From positions 1 through 56,017 of the forward strand of contig JAJPJB010000033.1 in NCBI GenBank assembly GCA_021324465.1: DNA of 56,017 nucleotides, in the 5' to 3' direction. A program made the translations under genes and the position numbers. Numbering within the stretch: position 1 is the first letter of the stretch; every line of letters starts with the position of its first letter. The notes beneath the pieces are model-generated. The model was not told the origin of the DNA. It was given only the letters and a program-made list of their open reading frames with translations, and searched no databases. This document shows, one piece after another, positions 44,176 to 53,800 of the stretch. The DNA is from Hyphomicrobiaceae bacterium. GTDB taxonomy: Bacteria; Pseudomonadota; Alphaproteobacteria; Rhizobiales; Xanthobacteraceae.

Positions 44176-44957
44176 GGCACTTGCTCCCGATCCTTGCCCT
44201 CCACGATTTCTGTGATCCTGCCATCGTCCATTCGCGCAATACGATCGGCGAACTCGAAAATGCGGTGATCGTGGGTGACCACGATGACCGTTCGATTGGA
44301 CTTCTCCGTGAGGCTGCGCAGCACTTCCATGACCGCGTGCCCAGTCTCGTGATCGAGATTGCTGGTTGGCTCATCACACACCAGCAAAGCTGGATCATGC
44401 ACCACCGCCCTCGCGATTGCCACTCGTTGTTGCTGGCCGCCACTGAGGTTTGCCGGGAGCGCGGTAGTCCGTGCGCCAAGCCCAATCGTTGCAAGCAGCT
44501 CGTTGGCGCGGGATTTAGCGCTCTTCCAAGGGACACCTTCGATGAGCAACGGGATCGCGACGTTCTCGACCGCGGTAAGCGCTGGAAGCAAATTAAACAA
44601 CTGAAAAACGAAGCCGATTGATTTGGATCGGAAAACGGCGCGTTCTTGCTCACTCATGCGCTGTACGTCGCGCCCGAGCACGTTGCACTCCCCTGCATCA
44701 TGATTGAGGATGGTCGTGATGACTGAAATGAGCGTCGTCTTGCCGCACCCGGACGGGCCGACGATCATGAGGAGTTCGCCGCGTCTGACGTCAAGATCAA
44801 TACCACGGAGTGCGGCGACCTTGGCCTCATCGCTGCCATAGCTTTTTGTCACACCTCGGCAGGAAACAACAATGTCGCATCCCGGCGCCGAGGTGGGTGC
44901 CGATTGCATCGAACCAAAAGGCTCCGATCGTACCAAAGGGTCTCCTGGCGATAGCAC
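44172..44957 (-). CDS. ABC transporter ATP-binding protein (DevA/MacB/LolD type)
   Basis: A complete ABC ATPase: Walker A GPSGCGKTT, Q-loop FVFQLFNLLPALT, signature LSGGQQQRVAIARA, Walker B LLVCDEPTSNLD, H-loop VVTHDHRIF. The LFNLLPALTAVENVAIPLL segment marks the LolD/MacB subgroup that pairs with FtsX-like permeases. The start is not sure: GTG 44957 opens the frame, but ATG 44909 (MQSAPTSAPG) or a later site is also plausible as neither has a strong ribosome-binding site. First gene of the three-gene exporter operon. Confidence 0.92.
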   Translation of the reverse strand: MLSPGDPLVRSEPFGSMQSAPTSAPGCDIVVSCRGVTKSYGSDEAKVAALRGIDLDVRRGELLMIVGPSGCGKTTLISVITTILNHDAGECNVLGRDVQRMSEQERAVFRSKSIGFVFQLFNLLPALTAVENVAIPLLIEGVPWKSAKSRANELLATIGLGARTTALPANLSGGQQQRVAIARAVVHDPALLVCDEPTSNLDHETGHAVMEVLRSLTEKSNRTVIVVTHDHRIFEFADRIARMDDGRITEIVEGKDREQVP

Positions 44958-45036
44958 GGTGGCACATGCCTGACCAAGAGATAAAATGACCGCATGCGCG
45001 GTGATAATAACCTTTGGAGCGCGAATGGGATTACTG

Positions 45037-45356
45037 AATTACGGTGACAATGCACTCAATTGCGTCCCTCGCCAACAGGTTTCTGTCCGCGCTTGCCGGG
45101 CCGCAGCCGGCGCGGTGAGGCGTTCGGTGCCGGCGAGAAAGCGATCGTCGCCGAGCCGGCGCCGATACATTGAGTTAGCAGTTAGTCGCCGTCGCCGAAG
45201 TTGGTCGCCGTCGCCGAAAAACGTGCGCACCCGACCGTTGCTCCGCCGCGTGACATGGTGCGGATGGCCGGAAACGACGAGGCGGGCGAGGCGAACCATG
45301 CGGCATCATGGCCGCAACGCGACATCGTATCAATTGAGTGCACTGTCACCGTAATT
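45037..45356 (-). mobile_element. RAYT-derived MITE-like element, copy B (320 bp)
   Basis: The ends are near-perfect 26-bp inverted repeats (left begins AATTACGGTGACAATGCACT; right, complemented, AATTACGGTGACAGTGCACT). On the minus strand, ATG 45299 starts MVRLARLVVSGHPHHVTRRSNGRVRTFFGDGD, the N-terminus of an IS200-like REP-associated tyrosine transposase. This joins a C-terminal part, LGDDRFLAGTERLT and, with one frame change, RRLRPGKRGQKPVGEGRN then stop, the TGA lying inside the terminal repeat. The HUH catalytic middle is missing. A 15-bp unit GTCGCCGTCGCCGAA is repeated at the joint. Confidence 0.85.
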
Positions 45357-45399
45357 CGTAATTGTCGTAATCGCAGTTGCAAAAACAGAAGGCCGCGCA

Positions 45400-45837
45400 T
45401 CAAGAGCGAACCGGATCAATCACTTCCAAAAACGGAAATCGGTTGAAATCGGTATCCCGCGTGCAAATTTGGCGTATGCCGTGCTCACGCATCAATATGG
45501 CGGTGTGCGCGTCGTGCACCAGATTGCCGGCCAGATCGGGCAATTCGGAGAGGGTCTCGCCTGCAACATCGGGGTGGCGTTGCGTCGGAACGAGAATGCC
45601 GAGGCCCGGTGACTCCAACAGCGCCGTAACAAAGCTCCACGCTGCAGTCGCACTCCAAGGTCGCAGCATCACCCGTGGATGCGTCGTGACGCGCAAGAAT
45701 TCATAGATGATAGGCCATGTCGTGTACCACGCATCCGGGCGGATCCGCTGTCGGTCCAGCCATCCGCGACATCCGGCATGAAAATGCGAGTCGGCGTCGG
45801 CGGCATACACCAGCACATTGGTGTCGACGACGAGCAC
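45400..45837 (-). CDS. vapC: VapC-type PIN-domain toxin
   Basis: A 145-residue PIN-domain ribonuclease. The acidic metal-binding set is complete: D5 in LVVDTNVLVYA, E46 in IIYEFLRV, D109 in LVHDAHTA and D128/D130 in CTRDTDFNRFP. Such toxins cut tRNA or rRNA when freed from their antitoxin. It overlaps the antitoxin gene by one to four bases and lies downstream of it. It ends only 44 bp from element copy B. The nature of its RNA target cannot be told. Confidence 0.92.
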   Translation of the reverse strand: MLVVDTNVLVYAADADSHFHAGCRGWLDRQRIRPDAWYTTWPIIYEFLRVTTHPRVMLRPWSATAAWSFVTALLESPGLGILVPTQRHPDVAGETLSELPDLAGNLVHDAHTAILMREHGIRQICTRDTDFNRFPFLEVIDPVRS

Positions 45838-46076
45838 TATCGACCTTCCATGGCGTGATAGAGGGCATCGCGGTCGGCGATGTCGACGCGGATGCCGCCG
45901 CTGTGAAACGTCGGTAGCGGCGGAATTGTCCCCCGCCGGCGCGGCGATCGCAGCAGCAAACGTAGGGCCGTCTCAACCAGTTCGGACATGGTGCGACCTT
46001 GCCGCGCAGCCTCGCGCCTGAGTTCGGCCATCACGGTATCGTCTATATTGAGCGTAGTCTTCATATGGGTAGCCAT
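45837..46076 (-). CDS. vapB: Ribbon-helix-helix antitoxin (VapB-like)
   Basis: A 79-residue antitoxin: MKTTLNIDDTVMAELRREAARQGRTMSELVETALRLLL is a ribbon-helix-helix DNA-binding domain, and the C-terminal tail (TFHSGGIRVDIADRDALYHAMEGR) is the usual toxin-neutralising segment. It is translationally coupled to the PIN toxin. ATG 46076 or ATG 46064 (MKTTLN) may be the start; neither has a clear ribosome-binding site. Autoregulation is expected from the family. It lies between elements B and C. Confidence 0.9.
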   Translation of the reverse strand: MATHMKTTLNIDDTVMAELRREAARQGRTMSELVETALRLLLRSPRRRGTIPPLPTFHSGGIRVDIADRDALYHAMEGR

Positions 46077-46117
46077 ATCACAAGGATGGGAGTACGGCCA
46101 GAGGTCCGACTTACATT

Positions 46118-46392
46118 AATTACGGTGACAGTGCACTCAATTGCGTCCCTTGCCAACGGGGTTCGGTCCGTGCTGGCCAAATCGATCGTCGCCGAGCGAG
46201 GCGGCCGATACATTAATTTAGTCGCCGTCGCCGAAGTTGGTCGCCGTCGCCGAAAAACGTGCGCGCCCGGCCGTTGCCCCGCTGCCTGACATGGTGCAGA
46301 TGGCCGGGAACGACGAGGCGGGCGAGGCGAGCCATGCGGCATCATGGCCGCAACGCGACATCGTATCAATTGAGTGCACTGTCACCGCAATT
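46118..46392 (-). mobile_element. RAYT-derived MITE-like element, copy C (275 bp)
   Basis: Same ends as copy B (left AATTACGGTGACAGTGCACT, right TGCACTGTCACCGCAATT) and the same orientation. ATG 46335 on the minus strand begins MARLARLVVPGHLHHVRQRGNGRARTFFGDGD and then stops soon; the later part encodes LGDDRFGQHGPNPVGKGRN before the TGA in the terminal repeat. The duplicated GTCGCCGTCGCCGAA is present again at the internal joint, so B and C share one ancestral deletion. Confidence 0.85.
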
Positions 46393-46468
46393 ACGCTAAT
46401 TCTACAATTGCTGTGACTTTCCCGGTCTCGCGCCAGTCCCGCGCCAAGCGCGGGTCGCAAATGACACG

Positions 46469-47125
46469 CTAAAACTCCACGTCGAGCTCTTCCAGTTCGT
46501 CCGGCTCAACCTTGGCGGCGGCGATCCATTCCTGCATCAGCGGATGCGTCATCATGGTGTTGCAATAGGCCAGCGCCTTCGGCGCGACGGCAACGTCGTA
46601 AGTGGTAAAGCGCGAGCAGACCGGCGCATACATGGCGTCGGCGGCGCAGGGCCTGGGCCCGAATAGATAGGGGCCTTTGTACGCGTCAAGGCATTCGCGC
46701 CAGAGCGTAGTGATGCGATCGATGTCGCCGCGCGCACCCGCCCAAGCTTTGAAGCCCGGTAAATGCGCCTTGATGTTCATCGGCAGCGCCGAGCGCAGAT
46801 TGGAAAAGCCCGAATGCATCTCGCCGCAGATCGAGCGGCAATGCGCGCGCTGGGCCCGATCGGAGGGAAAGAGTCCGGCCTCCGGCGCGATCTCGTGCAG
46901 ATATTCGGCGATCGCCAGCGTGTCCCAGATTTTCAGCCCGTTATGGGTCAGGCATGGCACGAGAAAGGACGGCGACAGGAGCAGCAATTCGGCACGGGTT
47001 GAGGGATCGTCGGTCGAGACGTTCTTCTCCTCGAATTCCAGCCCGGCCATTTTGCACAGCAACCAGCCGCGCAGCGACCAGGAGCCGTAATTCTTGCTGG
47101 CAATGGTGAGAGTAGCTATCGACAT
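46469..47125 (-). CDS. Glutathione S-transferase family protein
   Basis: A 218-residue cytosolic GST. The N-terminal thioredoxin-like domain begins TLTIASKNYGSWSLRGWLLCKM, with a Ser/Asn region at the active site, and has the cis-Pro loop FLVPCLTHNGLKIWDTLAIAEYL. The C-terminal helical domain ends YAPVCSRFTTYDVAVAPKALAY with MTHPLMQEWIAAA. Members conjugate or isomerise electrophiles with glutathione; the substrate is unknown. ATG 47125 is the natural start. Element copy C lies just past its stop. Confidence 0.9.
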   Translation of the reverse strand: MSIATLTIASKNYGSWSLRGWLLCKMAGLEFEEKNVSTDDPSTRAELLLLSPSFLVPCLTHNGLKIWDTLAIAEYLHEIAPEAGLFPSDRAQRAHCRSICGEMHSGFSNLRSALPMNIKAHLPGFKAWAGARGDIDRITTLWRECLDAYKGPYLFGPRPCAADAMYAPVCSRFTTYDVAVAPKALAYCNTMMTHPLMQEWIAAAKVEPDELEELDVEF

Positions 47126-47350
47126 GCCGGGCGCTCTCTTGATGTTGAGACAAGGAAATCAACTACTTACGCGTAAGCGGCGATTCCCCGTTGACACCGC
47201 AAGAGGCAAGGCGAAAGCCCGGCAACCTTAGCGCCCATCTCCGCTGTGCAGCATGTTCACATTTTTGTCGCAGCGCAACAAAAAATCCACTAGCTTTCTT
47301 CTTGCTGGGGGGTCGAGCTGTATCTGTCGGGAGATGCGGCGCGCCCGTTG

Positions 47351-48607
47351 ATGCGCAAGCTGTATCTCGGGATGCTGTATCTCGCTTATCAGTTGCAATC
47401 CGACATTATGACGCCGGTGCGCGCCTGGGCAGGCACTTGGGCCGGCACTTGGGCCGGCATGGCGGCCAATTCCGGAAAGCCGCCGATGTTCGCCGATCAT
47501 CCGGCGATGCGCAATCTCACCGCGGTCTATGAGCTGGTTGCGCGGGCCGGGCTCACCCATACGCGCCCGCCGTTCGGTATCGGCTCGGTCACGGTCGGCA
47601 ATCGCGAAGTCGACGTGCGCGAGGAGGCGGCGCTGATCACGCCCTTCGCCACGCTTTTGCATTTCAAGAAGGACATCGCCGCCGCCCAGCCGCGCGTGCT
47701 GTTGGTGGCGCCGCTGTCGGGACATTTTTCGACGTTGCTGCGCGCTACCGTGCGCACCATGCTGCCCGAGCACGACGTCTACATCACCGATTGGCACAAT
47801 GCGCGCGACATTCCGCTGACCGCGGGCCGTTTCGGTGTCGATGAATATACCGACCACGTCATAAAATTCCTCGAGACGATCGGGCCCGGCGCGCATGTGC
47901 TTGCCGTCTGTCAGCCTTGCGTCGCCGTGCTCGCCGCCACCGCGGTAATGGCGCAGGGCGGCAATCCGGCGCAGCCGCGCTCGATGACCTTGATGGCGGG
48001 CCCAATCGATACCCGCATCAATCCGACCGCCGTCAATGAGCTTGCAAAAAAGCGCTCGATCGGCTGGTTCGAGCGCGCGCTGACCGCATCCGTGCCGCTG
48101 CGCTATCCGGGCGCCTTCCGCCGCGTCTATCCGGGCTTCGTGCAGCTCGTCGCGTTCATGAGCATGAATATCGACCGCCACGTCAAGGCGCACAAAGAGC
48201 TTTACGAGAATCTTGCCAATGGCGAATGGGAGAAGGTTGCCGTCACCAAGGCGTTCTACGACGAATACTTCGCCGTGCTCGATCTTACCGCGGAATTTTA
48301 TCTGGAGACCGTGCGGCTGATCTTTCAGGACCACGCGCTGCCGCTCGGCAAGCTCGAATGGCGCGGACAGAAGGTCGATCCGTGCGCGATCCGCCGGACC
48401 ATGCTGCTCACTGTCGAGGGCGAGCGCGACGATATCTGCGCGGTCGGCCAGACGGTCGCCGCGCATGACCTGTGCAGCAAGCTGCGGCCTTATCTGAAGC
48501 GCCACCAGATGCAGGCCGGCGTCGGCCATTACGGCGTGTTCTCCGGCAGGCGCTGGGAGAGTCAAATTTATCCGATCCTGAAGAATGTGATTCTGTCGAG
48601 CGAATAA
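47351..48607 (+). CDS. phaZ: Intracellular polyhydroxyalkanoate (PHB) depolymerase
   Basis: About 418 residues of the intracellular PhaZ family, which degrades stored PHB. The lipase-box-like AVCQPCVAVLAATAVM places the nucleophile Cys at residue 187, as in PhaZ1-type enzymes that use cysteine in place of serine; EGERDDICAVGQ holds the catalytic Asp and AGVGHYGVFSGRRW the His. N-terminal residues 26-36 are a WAGTWAGTWAG repeat from a 12-bp tandem repeat (47426-47461), an unusual insertion. ATG 47351 and TTG 47348 are adjacent starts; ATG 47372 is possible, as the ribosome-binding site is poor. Confidence 0.93.
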   Translation: MRKLYLGMLYLAYQLQSDIMTPVRAWAGTWAGTWAGMAANSGKPPMFADHPAMRNLTAVYELVARAGLTHTRPPFGIGSVTVGNREVDVREEAALITPFATLLHFKKDIAAAQPRVLLVAPLSGHFSTLLRATVRTMLPEHDVYITDWHNARDIPLTAGRFGVDEYTDHVIKFLETIGPGAHVLAVCQPCVAVLAATAVMAQGGNPAQPRSMTLMAGPIDTRINPTAVNELAKKRSIGWFERALTASVPLRYPGAFRRVYPGFVQLVAFMSMNIDRHVKAHKELYENLANGEWEKVAVTKAFYDEYFAVLDLTAEFYLETVRLIFQDHALPLGKLEWRGQKVDPCAIRRTMLLTVEGERDDICAVGQTVAAHDLCSKLRPYLKRHQMQAGVGHYGVFSGRRWESQIYPILKNVILSSE

Positions 48608-48716
48608 GTTTCCTGGCCGGCTGTCTGACACGCCATGCAGCATGCCGTCCCGGCAAGAGAACCCGTCGGACCATCTGGTTCCGAATTGCCGTGATTGGGC
48701 GATGACGGCTGACGTT

Positions 48717-50774
48717 CTACCGCATGGCCGCGGCGATGTTGCCCCCGTCGACGGTGGTGACGTCGGCGGTCGTTTTTAGCGCCAGCGCCTGGTGCAAAAA
48801 CGCCTGCGCGACATCGTCGGCTGTCACTTCGCGGCCGAGCAGATTGCCGCTCATATAGTCCTTCTCACTCAGGCCGCGCGCTTTGGAGCGCGAGGCGATC
48901 ATTTCGCTGGTCAGAAGGCCCGAGCGAATCCGGTCCGCATTCACCGCGTTGGAACGGATGCCGTCGGGGCCATGATCGAGCGCATATTGGCGCATCAGCG
49001 CGAGCAGCGCTGCTTTCGGCAAGCCATAAGGGCCAAAATTCGGTCCCGGATTGACCGCCTGTTTCGATGCATTGAAAAGAAGACAGCCGCCGGTCCCCTG
49101 CGCCAGCATGATTTTCACCGCGGCCTGCGCGACCCGCTGGTGACCAAAAAAATTCAGCTCGAAGCTTTTGCGCAGAATCTCCTCGTCGACCTCGCCGATG
49201 CGGCCTTGCCAGGCCGCGCCGGCGTTGGAGACGAGGATGTCGAGGCCGCCGAAATGTTCGGCGATCTTGTCGAAAGCGGCGCGCACTGCGGCTGCGTCGG
49301 TCACATCGCATGCAAGCGGCAGCGCTGTTGGGCCGATCGCTTCGGCCTGTTCGCTCGCCGCCGAAAGATTGACATCGAGCAGCGCGACCTCGGCGCCAGC
49401 CGCGGCAAAGGTTTTTGCCGTCGCCGCGCCGATCGCGCCGCCGGCCCCGGTGACGGCAACGATCTGACCTTGCAGCGGCAGTTCTTCGCGACTGCCGAGC
49501 TTGGCCTGTTCCAGCGGCCAATATTCGCAATCGAACATGTCGGCTTCGGAGATCGACTCGAAGCTGCCGGTCGCCTCGGCGCGGCTGACGCTTTTTGCCC
49601 AGGCTTCGGCGATGTCGGCGGCAATGACCGCGTCTTTTTTGCTGCGGCCGAGGCCAAACAGGCCGAGTCCCCGAACCAGCACCACGCGGGGCAGGGGATC
49701 CAGCTCGCGTTTGATGCCCCCAACGCGCGCGTTGTGGCGCCGGAAATAATCCCGATAGTGCGCGACGAAAGCCGCCGCCGCAGCGCGCGCAGCCGTGGCG
49801 AACTCGCCAAGCTTGCCGGCTTCCGGATGCGGCAGCACGAGCGGCCAGTTTTTCGTGCGAATTGTGTGGTCAGGCGTCACCACGCCGGCTCGGCTGATGC
49901 GATCGAGATCGGTGGAGTCGAGGAAATTTCGCAAACCGTCGCTGCCGCGAAATTCAAGCACGAGCCGCAACCAGGCGCCTTCGCGCTCATCCTCCCTGAG
50001 GCTGCATGCGCCTCGCACCAGCGGCGCGACTTCGGCGACCGGCGCAATCTCCCGGAAGAGGCGCGCATAGACCGGAGTCCTGGCATTGCGCTCGATGAAG
50101 CGCTCGGCGAGGGTGACCATTTCGATCATCCGCTCATAGGCCTGGCGCGCCGTATCGCCGAAGGTGACGATACCATGCTTGCTGAGGATCAAGCCCTCGC
50201 AATGCGGCGCGCGCTCGAATACCTCGATGGCTTTCCTGGCCAATCCGAAGCCGGGCATCAGATAAGGAACGAAAGCCAGCCGCCCGCCAAAAACCTCCGC
50301 GCATTTCTTCTCGCCGTCCGGCTGATCGATCACGCCGAGCACGGCGACGGCATGCGTATGGTCAATGAATTTGTGCGGCAGGAAAGCATGCAGCATCATT
50401 TCGACCGACGGATTGGGCGCTGCAGGATCGATCAGATTGGCGCGTTCGTGGCCGACGAGCTCTTCGTCACCGATCGCCTCGAGCGCGCGCAGCTTGCGCA
50501 TCGGTTCAAGCCGCACGGCCACAAAGCCGTCGGGTGCGACCGTTGCCATGTCGGCACCGGATGATTTGACGCGTAGCACCTCGACCGTCTCGCCGAAGCG
50601 GTCGCGTGCCAGCGTTTTGACTGACGTATTGCCGCCGCCGTGCAGTACCAGATCCGGATCGCGCCCCAGCAACCGCGTCGTGTAGACGCGCAGCGCCAAA
50701 TCGCGATCGATGCCGGATTTCGCGGCCTGCGCGATGACGGCTTCCGCCTCACGATCGACCCAGCCGCTTTTCAT
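48717..50774 (-). CDS. Bifunctional class II aldolase - short-chain dehydrogenase fusion (685 aa)
   Basis: Residues 1-390 are a class II aldolase/adducin domain (LVLHGGGNTSVK, metal His in FIDHTHAVAVLG and ILSKHGIVTFG); residues ~430-685 are a short-chain dehydrogenase (VAVTGAGGAIGAATAKTF for NAD, LVSNAGAAW, catalytic Y-x-x-x-K in GPYGLPKAALLAL). The fusion is that of rhamnulose-1-phosphate aldolase/dehydrogenase (RhaD-like) proteins of rhizobia, which split a ketose phosphate and oxidise lactaldehyde. No rhamnose transporter, kinase or isomerase gene is nearby, so another deoxysugar substrate is possible. It follows rne on the same strand after 50 bp. Confidence 0.93.
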   Translation of the reverse strand: MKSGWVDREAEAVIAQAAKSGIDRDLALRVYTTRLLGRDPDLVLHGGGNTSVKTLARDRFGETVEVLRVKSSGADMATVAPDGFVAVRLEPMRKLRALEAIGDEELVGHERANLIDPAAPNPSVEMMLHAFLPHKFIDHTHAVAVLGVIDQPDGEKKCAEVFGGRLAFVPYLMPGFGLARKAIEVFERAPHCEGLILSKHGIVTFGDTARQAYERMIEMVTLAERFIERNARTPVYARLFREIAPVAEVAPLVRGACSLREDEREGAWLRLVLEFRGSDGLRNFLDSTDLDRISRAGVVTPDHTIRTKNWPLVLPHPEAGKLGEFATAARAAAAAFVAHYRDYFRRHNARVGGIKRELDPLPRVVLVRGLGLFGLGRSKKDAVIAADIAEAWAKSVSRAEATGSFESISEADMFDCEYWPLEQAKLGSREELPLQGQIVAVTGAGGAIGAATAKTFAAAGAEVALLDVNLSAASEQAEAIGPTALPLACDVTDAAAVRAAFDKIAEHFGGLDILVSNAGAAWQGRIGEVDEEILRKSFELNFFGHQRVAQAAVKIMLAQGTGGCLLFNASKQAVNPGPNFGPYGLPKAALLALMRQYALDHGPDGIRSNAVNADRIRSGLLTSEMIASRSKARGLSEKDYMSGNLLGREVTADDVAQAFLHQALALKTTADVTTVDGGNIAAAMR

Positions 50775-50824
50775 GGCGCATTTGTTTGATCAAGCATGCG
50801 CGGGACCGTCTCGGCGGCGGCGCC

Positions 50825-53800
50825 TTAGCCGCCGCCAGCGAAGCGGCGCGACCACCAGCCGGTGCGGCGCGGGCGCTCCGTCTCCTGCGCGTCGTCGCTG
50901 CTCGTTACGATCGGTTCGGGCGCTGGCGGAGGCGGCGAGCTCGGCACGGCAACTGACGCGCCATTTTCGGTCGCAACCGGTGCAGGCTCGCGCACCGTCG
51001 AACGGCGGCGGACCGGCTCTCGCTCTCCCGCTGGTGGGTCAGACGCACTTGGCTCGGGCCCCCGCGATGCGGGCGGCGGCTTGTCGAGATCGGCCACGGC
51101 TTGACCGAGCTCGGGTTCGGCCGGAGAAGGCGCGCTCAATTCATCGGTTGCGGCATAGGTCGCTTCGGCGCCGCTTGGACCAGCGCCGGCATGCTCGGCC
51201 TCATGGCTCCGGTCATTGCTCCGGTCATGGCCCCGCTCTTGGTCTTGCTCGAAATCTTGGCCGTGTTCTTGACCGTGCGCGTACGCAGCCTCGCCACGGC
51301 CCTCCGCATGGCGCTGGCGGTTGCGCCGGCCGCCACGGCGGCCGCGCCGCCTTCGCCGCTCACCGCCTTCGCGGTGCGGTTGGCCGCTCTCACGTTCCTG
51401 CAGGGCAAATCCGCCCTGTCCGTCCTCGTCATCCCTCTGCGCTTCATCGGCGCCGGCGAAAGCGTCATCGGGAGCGCTGATGGCAACATGCTCGCGAGCC
51501 TGCTCGTAGTCGGGCTGATCGTAGGCCTGCGCCTGATCGCCGCCGTTGCGGCCGCCGCGCCGCCGGCGCCGCCGGCGCCGGCGTGCACCGGCTTCGCCCT
51601 GTTCCGGCACGGCCGTGGCAGATTCGTCGGCGCCTTCAACGCCCGCGTCCTCGACCGGGACAAAATCTTCGAGTTCGTCTTCGTCTTCCAGCGGCGCCGC
51701 GGCGGCCTGCGTGCGTTCGGCAAGCGCCTTGGCGGCTTCAACCGTATGCACCTGCTCGCCACGGTCGATCACGAAGGCCTGCGGTGCGGCGACAGTTTCA
51801 TCAGCCGCCACGGTAACAGTGATGGCGAAGCGCTCCTCGAGCGCGCGCAGATGGGCGCGTTTCTGATTGAGCACATAGAGGGCAACATCGGGCCGGGTGC
51901 GGGCAATAAGATTGTGGGTCGCGCCCTTGATGAGTTGCTCTTCGAGCGCACGCAGCACCTGCAGCGCCAGCGACGATACCGAGCGGACGTGGCCGCTGCC
52001 GCCGCAATAGGGACATTTCTCGGTGGAGCTTTCCAGGACCGAGGTGCGGATGCGCTGGCGCGACATTTCCAAGAGGCCGAAATGCGAAATGCGGCCGACC
52101 TGAATGCGCGCGCGATCGTGCTTCAGACATTCCTTGAGCCGCCGCTCGACCGCGCGATTGTTGCGCTTTTCATCCATGTCGATGAAATCGATGACGATCA
52201 GCCCGGCAAGGTCGCGCAGCCGCAGCTGCCGGGCGATCTCATCGGCCGCTTCGAGATTGGTCTTGAGCGCAGTGTCCTCGATATGATGTTCGCGCGTGGC
52301 GCGACCGGAATTGACGTCGATGGCGACCAGCGCCTCGGTCTGGTTGAGCACGACATAGCCGCCCGAGCGCAGCTGCACGACCGGCGAGAACATGGCGTCC
52401 AGCTGATTCTCGACGCCGTAGCGCGACAGCAGCGGCTGGGTGTCAGTGTAAAGCTTCACATTCTTGGCATGGCTCGGCATGAGCATGCGCATGAATTCCT
52501 TGGCCTCGTTATAGCCGTCGACGCCGGCGACGATGACGTCCTCGATATCCTTGGTGTAGAGATCGCGGATCGAGCGCTTGACCAGGGAGCCTTCCTCGTA
52601 GACGAGCTTCGGAGCGGTCGATTTCAGCGTCAAATCGCGCACCGTCTCCCACATCCGCAACAGATATTCGAAATCGCGCTTGATCTCGATTTTAGTGCGG
52701 CTGGCACCGGCAGTGCGCAGGATCACGCCCATGCCTTCCGGCACTTCGAGCTCGGCCGCGGCCTCCTTGAGGCGGGCGCGATCCTCGGCATTGGTGATCT
52801 TGCGGCTGATGCCGCCGCCGCGCGCCGTGTTGGGCATCAGCACCGAGTAGCGGCCGGCAAGCGAGAGATATGTAGTCAGGGCTGCGCCCTTGGTGCCGCG
52901 CTCTTCCTTGACCACCTGCACCAGCATCACCTGCCGGCGCTTGATGACTTCCTGGATCTTGTACTGACGACGATAGCGCGGCGCACGGTCGGGCACCTCT
53001 TCCAGCGCGTCGGCGCCGCCGACCGATTCCACCACCTCGGCCTCTTCGCCGTTCTCCTCGTGAATCTCGCTGAGTGTCGCCTCGCCATTCTCGGCAGTGC
53101 CTGAACCTACAGACTCTTCGAGATGGTCGACGGCGTGTTCGCCGAGCAGATGATCCGCGGCGGCGCCCGGCTCGGCCGCGGCGACCTCATCAGCTTCCGG
53201 CGCACCTTCGGCTAAAGTCGCAAGCGGCTCGTCGGTGTCCTCGTCAGCTTCCGGCTCGTCGCCCGCGGCGGCGCGGAGAATCTCGACCGGCAGCGGTTCA
53301 GCCATGGGGCGCGATGATTCCGCCTCCTCCGCATCCGACGAAGCGGGTTCTGTGCCGTCGGCAGCCGCGCCGCCGACGGTTTCGATCGAAGGCGCTTCGA
53401 TTGCCGCCTCGTCGCCTTCCTCGGTCGGCGGCACAGCATGGTCGGCTGAGTCCGCGGCAGCGGTTTCGGCCGCCTCGCCCCGCATCACTTCGTCATGGCG
53501 TGCCGCCGGAAAGGATGGCTGCTGCCGGCGCCGCCGCGAGCGGCGGTCGACCTCGTCCTCGGCGGCGCGTTGGGCGCGTTCTTCCTCCGCGATCAAGGCT
53601 TCGCGGTCGGCGACCGGAATCTGATAGTAGTCCGGGTGGATTTCGCTGAACGCCAGGAAGCCGTGGCGGTTGCCGCCGTAATCGACGAAAGCAGCCTGCA
53701 GCGACGGCTCGACCCGCGTCACCTTCGCCAGATAGATGTTGCCACGAAGCTGTTTGCGGTGGGCGGATTCAAAGTCGAATTCCTCGACGCGATTGCCGCG

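Noticed and set aside
47228-48643. A 471-codon minus-strand frame opposite phaZ
   Set aside because: Shadow frame; the plus strand has the lipase-box cysteine and PhaZ motifs.
48792-50564. A 590-codon plus-strand frame opposite the aldolase-dehydrogenase fusion
   Set aside because: Mirror frame caused by high GC at third positions; the opposite strand encodes conserved aldolase and SDR motifs.
51101-53104. A 667-codon open frame on the plus strand opposite rne
   Set aside because: It is the antisense shadow of the GC-rich rne gene; its composition is anomalous and no domain is recognisable, whereas the minus strand shows clear RNase E motifs.
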